Origin: Streptomyces sp. NBC_00582
GTDB taxonomy: Bacteria; Actinomycetota; Actinomycetes; Streptomycetales; Streptomycetaceae
NCBI RefSeq assembly: GCF_036345155.1
Contig: NZ_CP107772.1
Coordinates: 6,138,001 to 6,202,000, forward strand
Direction: 5' to 3'
Length of the DNA: 64,000 nt
Part shown: in pieces, positions 18,143 to 28,700 of the stretch
Layout: every line of letters begins with the position of its first letter
Position numbering within the stretch: position 1 is the first letter of the stretch
The notes under the pieces: generated by a model
Databases searched by the model: none
Told to the model about the DNA's origin: nothing
The model's input: the letters and a program-made list of their open reading frames with translations, nothing else
Translations under genes and position numbers: made by a program

Positions 18143-19756
18143 ATGACGTCTGCTGCCCAGAATTCCGTGTCCGCCGTCGTCGAGTATGTCTTCCGGCGGT
18201 ATCCACAGGTCGCCCGGCGGGCGGGCCGGCACGATCTCGACGGCCGGCTGCCCGACGTCGTACCCGACTCCCCGTCCGAGGTGGACGGTCTGCTCACCGC
18301 GGTCCGCGCCCCGCTCGACGCGCTGCCCGAGGACGCGGACCCGGAGCTGCGGGCGGACCTCGGCACGGCCCTGCGGGTCCTCACCGACGAACGGTTCCGC
18401 ATCGTCGGGCTCGGCCGGCCCCACCGCGGGCCCGACCTGTGGCTCGCCGAGACCGACGTCCACAGCTATCTGCGCGGCGCGTACGCCCCCCTGGACGAGC
18501 GGGTCGCGGCCCTGACGCGGCACCTGGCCCAGGTGCCGGACTTCCTCGCCGCCGCGGCGGGGACACTCGGCCGCTCGTTGCCGGCGGGCGAACGCATCAG
18601 CGGCGTCGAGAACGCCAGGGCCCGCGCGGTGTCGGTTCCGCGCCTCGTGGACCGGCTCCTCGCGCGGCGGCCCGATCTGGCCGACGGCTCCCTGCGGGAA
18701 CTGGCCGGCTCGGCGGGCGCCGCGTTCGCCGGCTTCGCGGACGCGGTCGCGGCCACCGCGCCGGCCCGCGCGGTGTACGGCCCCGACCGGCTCGCCGCCC
18801 ACCTCGAGGCGGCCGAGGGGGTCGACACCCCGGTGGAGGAGCTGCTCGCCGAGACCGAGGCGGAGGTACGGCACCTGGTGGCCCGGCTCGACACGCTCGC
18901 CGCACGACTGGGCGTGCGCGGCCGGCAGGAGACGTACGACCTGATGAGCGCATGTCTCCCGGCAGGATCGGTGGTCACCGCGCTGTCGGACGTCATCGAG
19001 CGGCAACGGGAGTTCTGGGCCGGGCAGGACGTCGTCACCCTCACCAGCCGGCACGGTCTCGACATCCGGCCCGCCCGCGACGCGTCGACCTCGGCGGCGG
19101 TCGTCTTCGACCACGCCGGAGCGCTCGAGGCGGTCCCGCAGCCGCATGTGCTGCACGTCCCCGAGCCGGGCGACCCCGCCCTGCTGCGCGACTACCTCAA
19201 CGAGCCGATGCTCGAGATGATCGCCGTGCACGAGGTCGTCCTCGGCCACTATCTGCACCACGAGGCCACCCCCGAGCACGCCGGTGTGATCCGCAGGTGT
19301 GTGCCGTGGTTCCCCGGGACCACCGAGGGCTGGGCCCACTACACCGAGGAACTGGCGATCGAGCGTGGCCTCGCCGAGGGCCGCCCGCTCGTGGAGGTCG
19401 CCGCCCTGCGCCATGCGCTGGAGGCCGCCACCCGCCTGCTGGTGTTCCTCTCCGTCCACTCCGGCCGGAGCGGGTTCGGCGCCGCCGCCGCCGAGGCCGC
19501 CACCCTGTGCGCGTGGTCGCCCGAGCGCGCGGGCCGCGAGGTGCTGGCCGTGGCCGCCCACCCCGCCGGTGCCATGTACACGCTCGGCAAGCTGCACATC
19601 CGTCGGTGGCGCGAGTCGGCCGGCGCGACCGCGTCGGCCGCCGGTCTCAAGGCCTTCCACGACCGGCTGCTGCGCTGTGGCGGCGCGCCCCTGTCCACCG
19701 TACGGCGCTACTCCCTCGACGGCCGGCTCGTTCCGACCGCATCCACCACGACGTGA
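18143..19756 (+). CDS. DUF885 family protein, putative metallohydrolase (first copy)
   Basis: 537-residue protein of the DUF885 family. The zinc-site-like motif HEVVLGHYLHHE (about residues 360-371) and TTEGWAHYTEEL about 40 residues later match the HExxxGH...EGW pattern of the family, which has a peptidase-like fold. No signal peptide or membrane segment is seen. It stands between mbtH and the FGE-like gene, 24 nt after mbtH. A second paralogue is at 44164-45876. Function in this pathway is unknown; hydrolysis or rearrangement of a peptide intermediate are guesses. Confidence 0.8.
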   Translation: MTSAAQNSVSAVVEYVFRRYPQVARRAGRHDLDGRLPDVVPDSPSEVDGLLTAVRAPLDALPEDADPELRADLGTALRVLTDERFRIVGLGRPHRGPDLWLAETDVHSYLRGAYAPLDERVAALTRHLAQVPDFLAAAAGTLGRSLPAGERISGVENARARAVSVPRLVDRLLARRPDLADGSLRELAGSAGAAFAGFADAVAATAPARAVYGPDRLAAHLEAAEGVDTPVEELLAETEAEVRHLVARLDTLAARLGVRGRQETYDLMSACLPAGSVVTALSDVIERQREFWAGQDVVTLTSRHGLDIRPARDASTSAAVVFDHAGALEAVPQPHVLHVPEPGDPALLRDYLNEPMLEMIAVHEVVLGHYLHHEATPEHAGVIRRCVPWFPGTTEGWAHYTEELAIERGLAEGRPLVEVAALRHALEAATRLLVFLSVHSGRSGFGAAAAEAATLCAWSPERAGREVLAVAAHPAGAMYTLGKLHIRRWRESAGATASAAGLKAFHDRLLRCGGAPLSTVRRYSLDGRLVPTASTTT

Positions 19757-19775
19757 CACGACGTAAGGAGAATCC

Positions 19776-20621
19776 GTGACCGAGGTGACGGCCGAACTGA
19801 TCCCCGCCGAGGCGTTCCCCGCGGACCACTGGGTCACCGTCCCCGGCGGCCCCTTCACCATGGGCTCCGACGAACTGCGCAAGGACGGCAAGCGCCGGGC
19901 GGCCTCGCCCGAACACCAGGTCGACGTGGCCGAGTTCCGCATGGCCCGGTACCCGGTCACCGTCGCGGACTTCCGCCGCTTCGTGGCGGCGACCGGCCAT
20001 GTGACCGACGCGGAGAAGAAGGGCAGGAGCTGGGTCTGGATCGGCGACCCCGCCGTCGTCGTCCCCGACCAGGACTACCTGTGGAAGGAGATCGACGGCG
20101 CGACCTGGCGCACCCCGCGCGGCGAGGGCTCCACCGTGGAGGGCAAGGACGACCACCCGGTCACCCACGTCAGCTACTACGACTGCCTCGCCTACTGCGA
20201 GTGGTCCGGCACCCGGCTGCCCACCGAGGCCGAGTGGGAGAAGGCCGCCCGCGGCACCGACGGCCGCGCCTACCCGTGGGGCAACGAGGAGCCCACCGCG
20301 CAGCACTGCAACCACACCATGAACGTCGCCGACACCACCGCCGTCGACGCCTACCCGCAGGCGACCGGCCCGTACGGCAACGCGGACCTGACCGGCAACG
20401 TCTGGGAGATCACCTCCAGCCGCTTCCACCACTACCCGTACGACGAGAACAAGCCGGGGCGGGTCATCAAGACCCCGGCGGGCTCGATCGAGCTCGGCGT
20501 GATCCGCGGCGGCTCCTTCTACAACAACTGTGACCCCCGTGGCTGCCTGGCGTGGGTGCGGATCTACAACCTGCCCGACTACAGCTGCTACGACATGGGC
20601 TTCCGTGTCTGCGCACGCTGA
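19776..20621 (+). CDS. FGE-sulfatase (SUMF1/PvdO-like) domain protein
   Basis: 281 residues, a single formylglycine-generating-enzyme fold: VPGGPFTMGSDE at the start, RLPTEAEWEKAARG, YPWGNE, GNVWEITSS, VIRGGSFYNN, GFRVCAR at the end. True aerobic FGE needs two Cys five residues apart; here the segment is GCLAWVR, keeping the first and lacking the second. No sulfatase gene is present. Pyoverdine clusters use a relative (PvdO) for peptide oxidation, and EgtB enzymes share the fold, so an oxidative tailoring role is more likely than formylglycine formation. The GTG start has AAGGAG upstream; the gene overlaps sbnA. Confidence 0.82.
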   Translation: MTEVTAELIPAEAFPADHWVTVPGGPFTMGSDELRKDGKRRAASPEHQVDVAEFRMARYPVTVADFRRFVAATGHVTDAEKKGRSWVWIGDPAVVVPDQDYLWKEIDGATWRTPRGEGSTVEGKDDHPVTHVSYYDCLAYCEWSGTRLPTEAEWEKAARGTDGRAYPWGNEEPTAQHCNHTMNVADTTAVDAYPQATGPYGNADLTGNVWEITSSRFHHYPYDENKPGRVIKTPAGSIELGVIRGGSFYNNCDPRGCLAWVRIYNLPDYSCYDMGFRVCAR

Positions 20622-21606
20622 CCCAGGACGGATCGACCGGCAGCTGCTCGACCGCGTGGACGCGCTCCTGGGCGATCTGCCCAGGACCCGCGTCGTGCGA
20701 CTGCCGCACCCCGGCATCCGGCTCTACGCCAAGATGGAGTCGGAGAACCGGACGGGCAGTGCGAAGGACCGGGCCGCGATCTGGATCCTCCGGGAGGCGG
20801 TCCGGCGCGGCGAGATCACCCGGAGCACCACGGTGGTCGAGTCGTCCTCCGGGAACTTCGCCCTCGCCCTCGCCTCGTTCCTGCACGAGCTGGACGTGCC
20901 GTTCGTGCCGGTGCTCGACCCGAACGTGAACGCGGCCACCGAGCGGACGCTGCGGAGGCTGTGCGCACGGGTGGAGAAGGTCACGGAGCCGGACGGCACC
21001 GGCGGCTATCTGATGAGCCGGCTCGCCCGGGTCGCCGAGCTCCGCGCGCGGCTCCCGGACGTGTACTGGCCGAACCAGTACACCAACCCGGACGGCGCGC
21101 GCGGCCACTACGACCTGACGGCGCGTGAACTGCTCGACGACCTCGGCCGGATCGACTACCTCTTCGTGGGGGTCGGCACCGGCGCGACGATCAACGGGCT
21201 CTCGCGCCGGCTCGGCGAGGAACACCCCGACGCCGCCGTGGTCGCCGTGGACGTCGAGGGCTCGGCGATCTTCGGCGCCCCGCCGGCCCGCCGGCGCATC
21301 CCGGGCATCGGCTCCAGCATCCGGCCGCCGCTCATCGACGACGCCTGGATCAGGAAGGTCGTCGTGCTGTCCGAGCGGGACGAGGTGGCCGGCTGCCGGG
21401 CCCTGCTGCGCGACCACGGCATCTACGCGGGCGGCTCCACCGGCTGCGTCTACGCCGCGATCACCCGCCACTTCGACGGACACACGGGCCCCGAGCCGGT
21501 GGTGGCGTTCCTGTGCGCCGACAGCGGCACCCCCTACGCCGACACGGTCTACGCGGACGACTGGGTCGCCCACCACCTCACACCGGTCGCAACCGAGGGA
21601 GCATGA
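20605..21606 (+). CDS. sbnA: SbnA-like PLP synthase (L-2,3-diaminopropionate pathway)
   Basis: 333-residue cysteine-synthase-family enzyme. SbnA joins O-phospho-L-serine and glutamate to N-(1-amino-1-carboxy-2-ethyl)glutamate, which SbnB converts to L-Dap. Motifs are ENRTGSAKDRAA with the PLP Lys, SSSGNFALALASF, the GVGTGATINGLSR phosphate loop and a C-terminal GGSTG. The GTG at 20605 lies inside the end of the FGE-like gene, consistent with coupling, and gives a length close to SbnA (about 326). Its partner sbnB is at 42908-43930, still within the same cluster. Confidence 0.88.
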   Translation: MSAHADPGRIDRQLLDRVDALLGDLPRTRVVRLPHPGIRLYAKMESENRTGSAKDRAAIWILREAVRRGEITRSTTVVESSSGNFALALASFLHELDVPFVPVLDPNVNAATERTLRRLCARVEKVTEPDGTGGYLMSRLARVAELRARLPDVYWPNQYTNPDGARGHYDLTARELLDDLGRIDYLFVGVGTGATINGLSRRLGEEHPDAAVVAVDVEGSAIFGAPPARRRIPGIGSSIRPPLIDDAWIRKVVVLSERDEVAGCRALLRDHGIYAGGSTGCVYAAITRHFDGHTGPEPVVAFLCADSGTPYADTVYADDWVAHHLTPVATEGA

Positions 21607-22793
21607 GCGTGACGACGAGCGTCTGGACGCCGCCGCCTGCCGACGAGGCGGAGCTGACCGAGTGGCTGCGCGCCCGCGACCCCGTCACCCGCGCCCCGGG
21701 TGCCGGAGGCTGGCACGTCTTCGGCTACCCGGAGGTCAAGGAGGTGCTCGCCGACCACGGGGCGTTCTCCAACGCCGTGGTGCGGCCGGTGCCCGACGAC
21801 TCGCCGATGCGTCTGTACCGCACGGGCAACCTCACCTGGATGGACCCGCCCCGGCACCGGAACCTGCGGGGCCTGGTGAGCCAGGCCTTCACCCCCCGCT
21901 GGGTCGCCGGCCTGGAACCGATGATCCGCGAGACGGTCGCGACGTTCCTCGACGGTCTGCGCGGCCGGGCCGAGGCGGACTTCGTACGGGAGTTCGCCTC
22001 ACCGGTCGTGGCCACGGTCATCGCCCGGATGCTCGGCATCCCCGGCAAGGGGCAGCAGCTCTTCCAGGAGTGGTCCCGCAGCCTCCTGGCGCTCGCCGAC
22101 CCGAGCGCCGAGGGCAACGGCCTGCAGCAGGTGCTCACCCGCACCCAGATCGCCGAGGCCTATCTGCACCGGTTCGTCGCCAGGCGGCGCGCCGCCCCCA
22201 CCGACGACCTCACCAGCAAGCTCATCGCCGCAGAGATCGACGGGGAGCGCCTCGGCGACGACGAGATAGCCGGGCTGATCGCGCTGCTGATGTCGACCGG
22301 GCAGGCCGCGACCATCACCCTGGTGAACGCGATGATCGTCCTCGGCCGGCACCCGGAGGCCGTCGCCGAGCTGCGGGCCCGGCCCGAACTCCTCGACCCG
22401 GCCATCGACGAGGTCATGCGATACCGCTCGGAGACCACCCGGGTGGAACGCAGGACGGTCCGGGACGTCGTGATCGGCGGGCACGAGATCCCGGCCGGGC
22501 AGTCGGTGTCCGTGTGGATCGCGGCCGCCAACCGCGACCCCCGGGTCTTCGACGACCCGCACGTGTTCGACGTCGGGCGCGCCCGCAACCCGCACATCGC
22601 CTTCGGCCACGGCATCCACTACTGCCTGGGAGCCCCGCTGGCCCGCCTGGAGATCCGCATCGCCTTGCGTGAACTGCTCGACTCCACCCTGGACTTCGCG
22701 ATCGACCCGGCCGGCACCCGTCTGCTCGACCCGCGGCTCATGTTCGGCGCGAGTGAGGCGACCGTCCGGTTCACATGGAAGGAAAAGCAATGA
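21603..22793 (+). CDS. Cytochrome P450 lacking the I-helix acid-alcohol pair
   Basis: 396-residue P450 with heme loop IAFGHGIHYCLGAPLARLE and the usual C-terminal region. In the I-helix the sequence LLMSTGQAATITLV replaces the AG(H)ETT motif: the acid is Ala and the first Thr is Ala. Enzymes without this pair often catalyse atypical reactions such as coupling, dehydration or peroxide-driven chemistry. The ATG overlaps the sbnA stop and the stop overlaps the first NRPS gene, so it is embedded in the operon. Substrate unknown. Confidence 0.88.
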   Translation: MSVTTSVWTPPPADEAELTEWLRARDPVTRAPGAGGWHVFGYPEVKEVLADHGAFSNAVVRPVPDDSPMRLYRTGNLTWMDPPRHRNLRGLVSQAFTPRWVAGLEPMIRETVATFLDGLRGRAEADFVREFASPVVATVIARMLGIPGKGQQLFQEWSRSLLALADPSAEGNGLQQVLTRTQIAEAYLHRFVARRRAAPTDDLTSKLIAAEIDGERLGDDEIAGLIALLMSTGQAATITLVNAMIVLGRHPEAVAELRARPELLDPAIDEVMRYRSETTRVERRTVRDVVIGGHEIPAGQSVSVWIAAANRDPRVFDDPHVFDVGRARNPHIAFGHGIHYCLGAPLARLEIRIALRELLDSTLDFAIDPAGTRLLDPRLMFGASEATVRFTWKEKQ

Positions 22794-25700
22794 CCGGGTT
22801 CGTCCCGGGCGGGCTGATCGCACGGCTCGCCGCCCACGCGCAGGACTCCTCCGAGAAGCCGGCGCTGTCGGTCGCCACGGTCGGCGGCGGCCCGCGGGTC
22901 GATCTGACCTACGGGCAGCTCTGGAGCCGGTCGCTGGCCATGGCCCGCGCCCTCACCGAGCGGGTGCGGCCCGGCTCCCGTGTGCTGCTGCTGTTCCCGA
23001 CCGCGCCGGAGTTCGCCCCCGCCTTCCTCGGCTGCCTCGCCGCCGGCGTGATCGCCGTGCCCGTGCCGCTGCCGATCGACGAGGGCTCCCGGCGCCGGGT
23101 GCTCAACGTGGCCCGGGACTGCGAGGTGTCGCTCGTGGTGTCCCTGTCCTTCGTACGGGACCTGGCCGCGGGAAGGGAGGACCCGGAGCTGCGCGCGTTC
23201 GCCGCGGCCCACGACTGGCTGCTCGCCGACCTCGTCGAGCCCGCCGCCGCCGACGACGGTACGGGCCTGCCGCTCGCGGCCGCCGACGACGTCGCCTTCC
23301 TCCAGTACACCTCCGGCTCCACCAGCGCGCCCCGCGGAGTCGTCGTGACCCACGGTGCGCTGATGCACAACGAGGCCGCCATCCAGCGGTCGTTCGGTGT
23401 CACCGCGGACTCCACGATCGTGAGCTGGCTGCCGCTCCACCACGACATGGGTCTCATCGGCGCGATGCTTCAGCCCCTGCACACCGGTGCCCGGGGCGTC
23501 CTCCTCGACCCGCTGTCCTTCATCCGGCGCCCGGCGAGCTGGCTGGAGACCATCGCCGCCGAGGGCGCCGACATCAGCGGCGGCCCGAACTTCGCCTACG
23601 ACCTGTGCGTGCGCAAGGTGACCGAGGAGGAGAAGGCCGGACTCGACCTGTCCCGCTGGCGCGTCGCGTTCAACGGGGCGGCCCAGGTCTACCCGCGCAC
23701 CCTGCGCGCGTTCACCGAGGCCTTCCGCACCACCGGCTTCCGGTCCGAGGCGCATCTGCCCTGCTACGGCCTCGCCGAGGCGACCCTGCTCGTCACGACC
23801 GGCGCCACCGCCGCGTCCGGGACGCCCGCCTCCCGGACCTTCGAAGACGGCCGGGAACTGACCGCCTACCGGCTGCCCGACCACGCCGAGGTCCGGGTGC
23901 TCGACCGGGACGACGACACCGAACTCGACGCCGGGCGGATCGGCGAGATCGCCGTCGCCGGCGACAGCAACGGCGTCGGCTACTGGGGCGGCCGGCCCTT
24001 CGGCACGTTCCTGCGCACCGGCGACCTCGGCTTCCGCGACGGCGACGAACTGTTCGTGGTGGGCCGCGCCAAGGACCTCGTCGTCCAGCGCGGCCGCAAC
24101 GTCTACCCCGAGGACCTGGAGGCCGACGCCGGCACCTGCCACCCGGAGGTCCGGCCCGGCCGGTGCGCCGTCTTCGGCGTCGACCACGAGGACGACGAAG
24201 CCGTCGTGGTGTGCCAGGAAGTGGGCGCCCACACCCCCGCCGAGCGGTACCCCGAGATCGCCGCCCGCGTACGGGCCACGCTCGCGCGCGTCCACGGTGT
24301 CACCGCCCGCACCGTCCTGATCGTGCCGCCCGGCACCATCACCAAGACCTCCAGCGGCAAGGTCCAGCGCTACGCGGCCCGCCACCGCCACCTCGACGGC
24401 GCCCTGCCCGTCCTGCTCGACGACACCCTCGACGGGCGCACCTCCTCGCTCCCGCACCTGCTGACCGGCCACTCCCTGACGGACGCCCTGCGCCTGCACA
24501 TCGGAGCCCTGCTCGGCCTGCCCGAGCCGCCTTCGGCCGACGCCTCCCTCGCCGACCTCGGCGCCGACTCGCTGACCGCGGTGCGACTGCGCCACCACCT
24601 GGAGGAGGCCCTCGGCGTCGAACTGGCGCCCACCGCGGCCCTGCGGGCGGAATCGATCGCCTCCCTCGCCGCCGCGGCCACCGCCGCCGCCGCGGCCGCC
24701 CCCACCGCGCCCGCCGCCCCCACGGACGGCTATCCCCTCAACCCCGCCCAGCGCGCCCTGTGGTTCCTGCACCGGGCCGTGCCCGACAGCGGCGACTACA
24801 ACGTGACGCGCGCGTTCCGGGTCACCGGGACCGTCGACCCCGACGCCTTCCACGCCGCACTGCGCGCCGTGGCCGCCCGCCACCCGAGTCTGCGGCTCGC
24901 GCTCACCACGCGCGACGGCGCCCCGCACGCCGAGGTGCGCGAGGCGACCGCCCCCGACCTCGAGGTCACCGACGGACGCGCCTGGCCCGCCGAACGGGTG
25001 ACCGACTGGTACCGCGACCTCGCGACCCGCCCCTTCGACCTCGCCTCCGGCACCCCGCTGCGGGCCGCCCTGCTGCGCCGCGGGACGGACTGGCTGTTCG
25101 CGCTGTCCCTGCACCACATCGTGTGCGACGTGTCGTCCTTCGCGATCGTCGTGGCCGACCTGGCCGCCGCCCTGCGCGGCGAGCACACCGCACCCCGCCC
25201 GGTGCCCGCGCCGGCCGCGCCCCGCGACCACGCCGACTTCTGGCGGACCGCGCTCGACGGCGAACTGCCCACCCTCACCCTGCCCGACCTCGGCCGGCCC
25301 GACGCCGGCGCGCCCCGCGAGTCCCTGGCCTTCCAGGTGCCCGGCGCCCCGCTCGCCGGGTACGCCCGCGCCCACGGACTGACCCTGCACAACCTGCTGC
25401 TCGCGGCCTACCAGGTGCTGCTGCACCGACTGTCGGGCCAGCCCGACCTGATCGTCGGCGTGCCCACCGCGGGCCGCGGCGACCGCTCCCTGGCCGACTG
25501 GGTCGGCTACCTCGTCAACGTGGTGCCGGTGCGCTCCTCCTACCGGCCCGAGGTGCCGTTCGCCGCGTTCGCCGCCGCCACCCACCGCCACGTCCTCGAC
25601 GTCCTCGACCACGCGGACACACCGCTGTCGGACATCGTGCGGCTGGTCAACCCCGACCGCGCCACCGCGACGGCCACCATCTTCCAGGCCATGTTCACCT

Positions 25701-28700
25701 GCTACACGGCCTCCCTGCCCGGCGCGGCCGCCGTCGTGACCGGGGACGAGCGCGCCGAGCTGCCGGCGGGCGCGGTCACCCTGCACGGTCACGCGGTCCC
25801 CGACCACACCACCCAGTCCGACCTCGGCCTGAACGTGGCGATCCGCGAGGACCTGCTGGACTTCCAGCTCCAGTACGACTCCGCCCGCGTCTCCCGCGAC
25901 CAGGCCGAGCTGGTGGCCCGCACCCTTGCGGTGCTGCTCGCCGGGATCGGCGCCGGAGCGCAGGGCCCGCTGCCGCTGCTCGCCGAGGACGAGGCCGCCG
26001 CGCTGATCGCCCGGGGGATCGGCCCCCAGGTGCCGCGCCCGGAGAACTACCTCGACTCCTTCGAACGCCAGGTCGACCGCGCGCCCGACGCCATCGCCGT
26101 CGACGACGGCCGGGTCCGGCTGACCTACGCCGAGCTGGACGCCCGCGCCAACCACGTGGCCGAACGGCTGCGCGCCGCCGGCGTGAGCACGGACCGTACC
26201 GTCGTGATGAGCGCGGACCGGTCCGCCGACTACCTGGTGGCGCTGGTGGGCCTGCACAAGGCCGACGGCGCCTATGTGCCCATCAGCCCCCGCGAGGCGC
26301 CCCGGCGCGCCGAGACGATGATCGACGCGGTCGAACCGGCCGCGATCATCGCCGGCCCCTCCGGACGCCATCTCTTCGGCGACCGCGAGGTGTTGGACCT
26401 CGCCGAGCTGGTCTCGGGCGCCACCGCCGTCCGCCCGCCGCGGCTCTGCCCCGACCACGCCACCTCGACGATCATCCACACCTCCGGCTCCACCGGCGTC
26501 CCCAAGGCCGCCGTCTCCACGAACCACGGCGTCACCAACCACATGTGGCAGATGGCCGAGCACTTCGGGCTCACCGAGCGCGACTGCGTGGCCCAGACCG
26601 CCCCGGTCTCCTTCGACATCTCCGTCTGGCAGCTCCTGACCCCGCTGATGCTCGGCGGCCGGGTACGGATCGTGCCCGAGCCGGACTCGCAGTCGCCCGC
26701 GAGCCTGCTGAAGGCCGTCGTCGACGGCGGCGTCACCATGCTGGAGCTGGTGCCGTCCAACATCGTGGCGCTGCTCGACGCCGGCTTCGCCGCGACCCCG
26801 GGCGCGCTGCGGGTGATGCTGTCCACGGGCGAGACCCTCACCCACGACGTGCTGCGGCGCTGGGTACGGGAGCTGCCCGGCATCCCCGTGCACAACGCCT
26901 ACGGCCCCGCCGAGTGCACCGACGACGTCACCGCGGGGCTGTGCGCGAGCGGCCCCGGGGCGCCGATGACCACCGCGGTCGGCCGGCCGCTCGCCAACAC
27001 CACCGTGCACGTCCTCGACGAGCACCTGCGGCCGGTGCCGCCCGGCGTGATCGGCCTGCTGCACGTCGGCGGCGGCGCGGTCGGCCGCGGCTACCGGGGC
27101 AACCCGCGGCGGACCGCCGAGATGTTCGTGCCGGACCCCTACGCGGTCACCCCCGGCGGGCGGCTCTACCGCACCGGCGACCTCGGCCGCGTCGACGCCG
27201 CCGGCGACCTGGAGTTCCTGGGGCGCGCCGACACCCAGATCAAGATCCGCGGCCAGCGCATCGAGGTCGGCGAGGTCGAGGCCGCGCTGCGCCGCTGCCC
27301 CGGAGTCGTCGAGGCCGCGGTGAAGGTCCACCACGGGCCGACGGGCGCCTCCCTCGTCGGGTACGTGTCCCGTCCCGGAGGGCCCGAGGGACCGGCGGCG
27401 GTGCTCGGCCTCGACGAGGACGAGCGGTTCCGCGCCGTCCTCGCCGAGCTGCTGCCCCGGCACATGATCCCGACGATCATCGCCGAACTCGGCCGGCTGC
27501 CCCGGTCCAAGAACGGCAAGGTCGACCACCGGTCGCTGTCGTTCACGGCGCCGACGGCCGGCCGCACCACGGCCGACCTGGACGACCCGCTCGCCACGAC
27601 GGTCCGGACCCTGTGGGCGGACCTGCTGGAGCGCGACACGGTCGGCTGGGACGACAGCTTCTTCCAGCTCGGCGGCCACTCCCTGCTCGCGCTCGCCATG
27701 ATCGACCGCGTCAACGCGCTGCTCGACGTACGGCTGGTGGTCGACGTCGTGTTCGCCCACCCGCGGCTGCGCGACTTCGTCGCCGCCGTGCGCACGGCCG
27801 ATCCGGCGACCGCCGACCGGCTGCCCGACCGCGCCCCCGCCGACCCGTCCCGGCCGGTCCCCGCCAGCGCCGCACAGCAGCGCTTCTGGTTCCTGCGCGA
27901 GATCGACCCCGACTCCCCGACGTACAACATGCCCGGCGTGCTGCGGCTGCGCGGCGACCTGGACGAAGAGGCGCTGGAGGCGGCGCTGCGCGAGACCCTG
28001 GCCGCGCACCCGGTGCTGCTGGCCCGGTTCGCCACCGACGGCGGCGAACTCACCTGGACGGCCCGCCCGGTCGAGGAGTTCGACCTCGCCCGCCTGGACC
28101 TGCGCGGCCCGGTCGCCGAGCTGGGCGACGCGGTCTTCGACCGGCTGGTCGAGGACGAGGCCGCGGTCGTCACCGACCTGACCCGGGAACTGCCGCTGCG
28201 CGCGCTGCTGGCCCGGCTCGGGGAACGGGACTGGGGCCTGTTCGTCACCATCGACCACATCGTGTGCGACGGCTGGTCCGTCTCGGTGTTCCTGCACGAA
28301 CTGGCCGACCGCTACAACCGGCGCACGCCCCCCGCGGCCGGCTACGGGTTCGCGGACTACTGCCACGACGAACGGGCCTGGCGCGAGGGGCGCGACCGGG
28401 GCGAGACGGCGGCGCTGTGGCGGGACGTGGTGGGCCGCCCGGCCCGATGGTCCCCGCTGCCCGACCGGGCCGTACCGGCCGCGCCGCATGAGGAGGCGTC
28501 GGCCAAGCACACCGACGTGTACGACGTCGGCCTCACCGCGGCGGTGCGCGACCTCGCCGGCCGCACCGGCACCACCCCCTACCTGGTGTTCGCGACCGCG
28601 CTGGCCGCGCTCACCCACGGCGGGGCGGCCGGACCCGAGCAGATCGTGCTCGGCACGCTCATCGCCCAGCGGGACCGGCCCGAGTGGCGGCGGGTCGTCG

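Noticed and set aside
22619..28618. A 1999-codon open frame on the minus strand opposite NRPS 1, and a 1973-codon one opposite NRPS 3 (32942-38863)
   Set aside because: Both are antisense shadows. High GC leaves few stops in the opposite frame, the translations are low-complexity Gly/Arg/Val/Asp strings, and the plus strand encodes clear NRPS domains.
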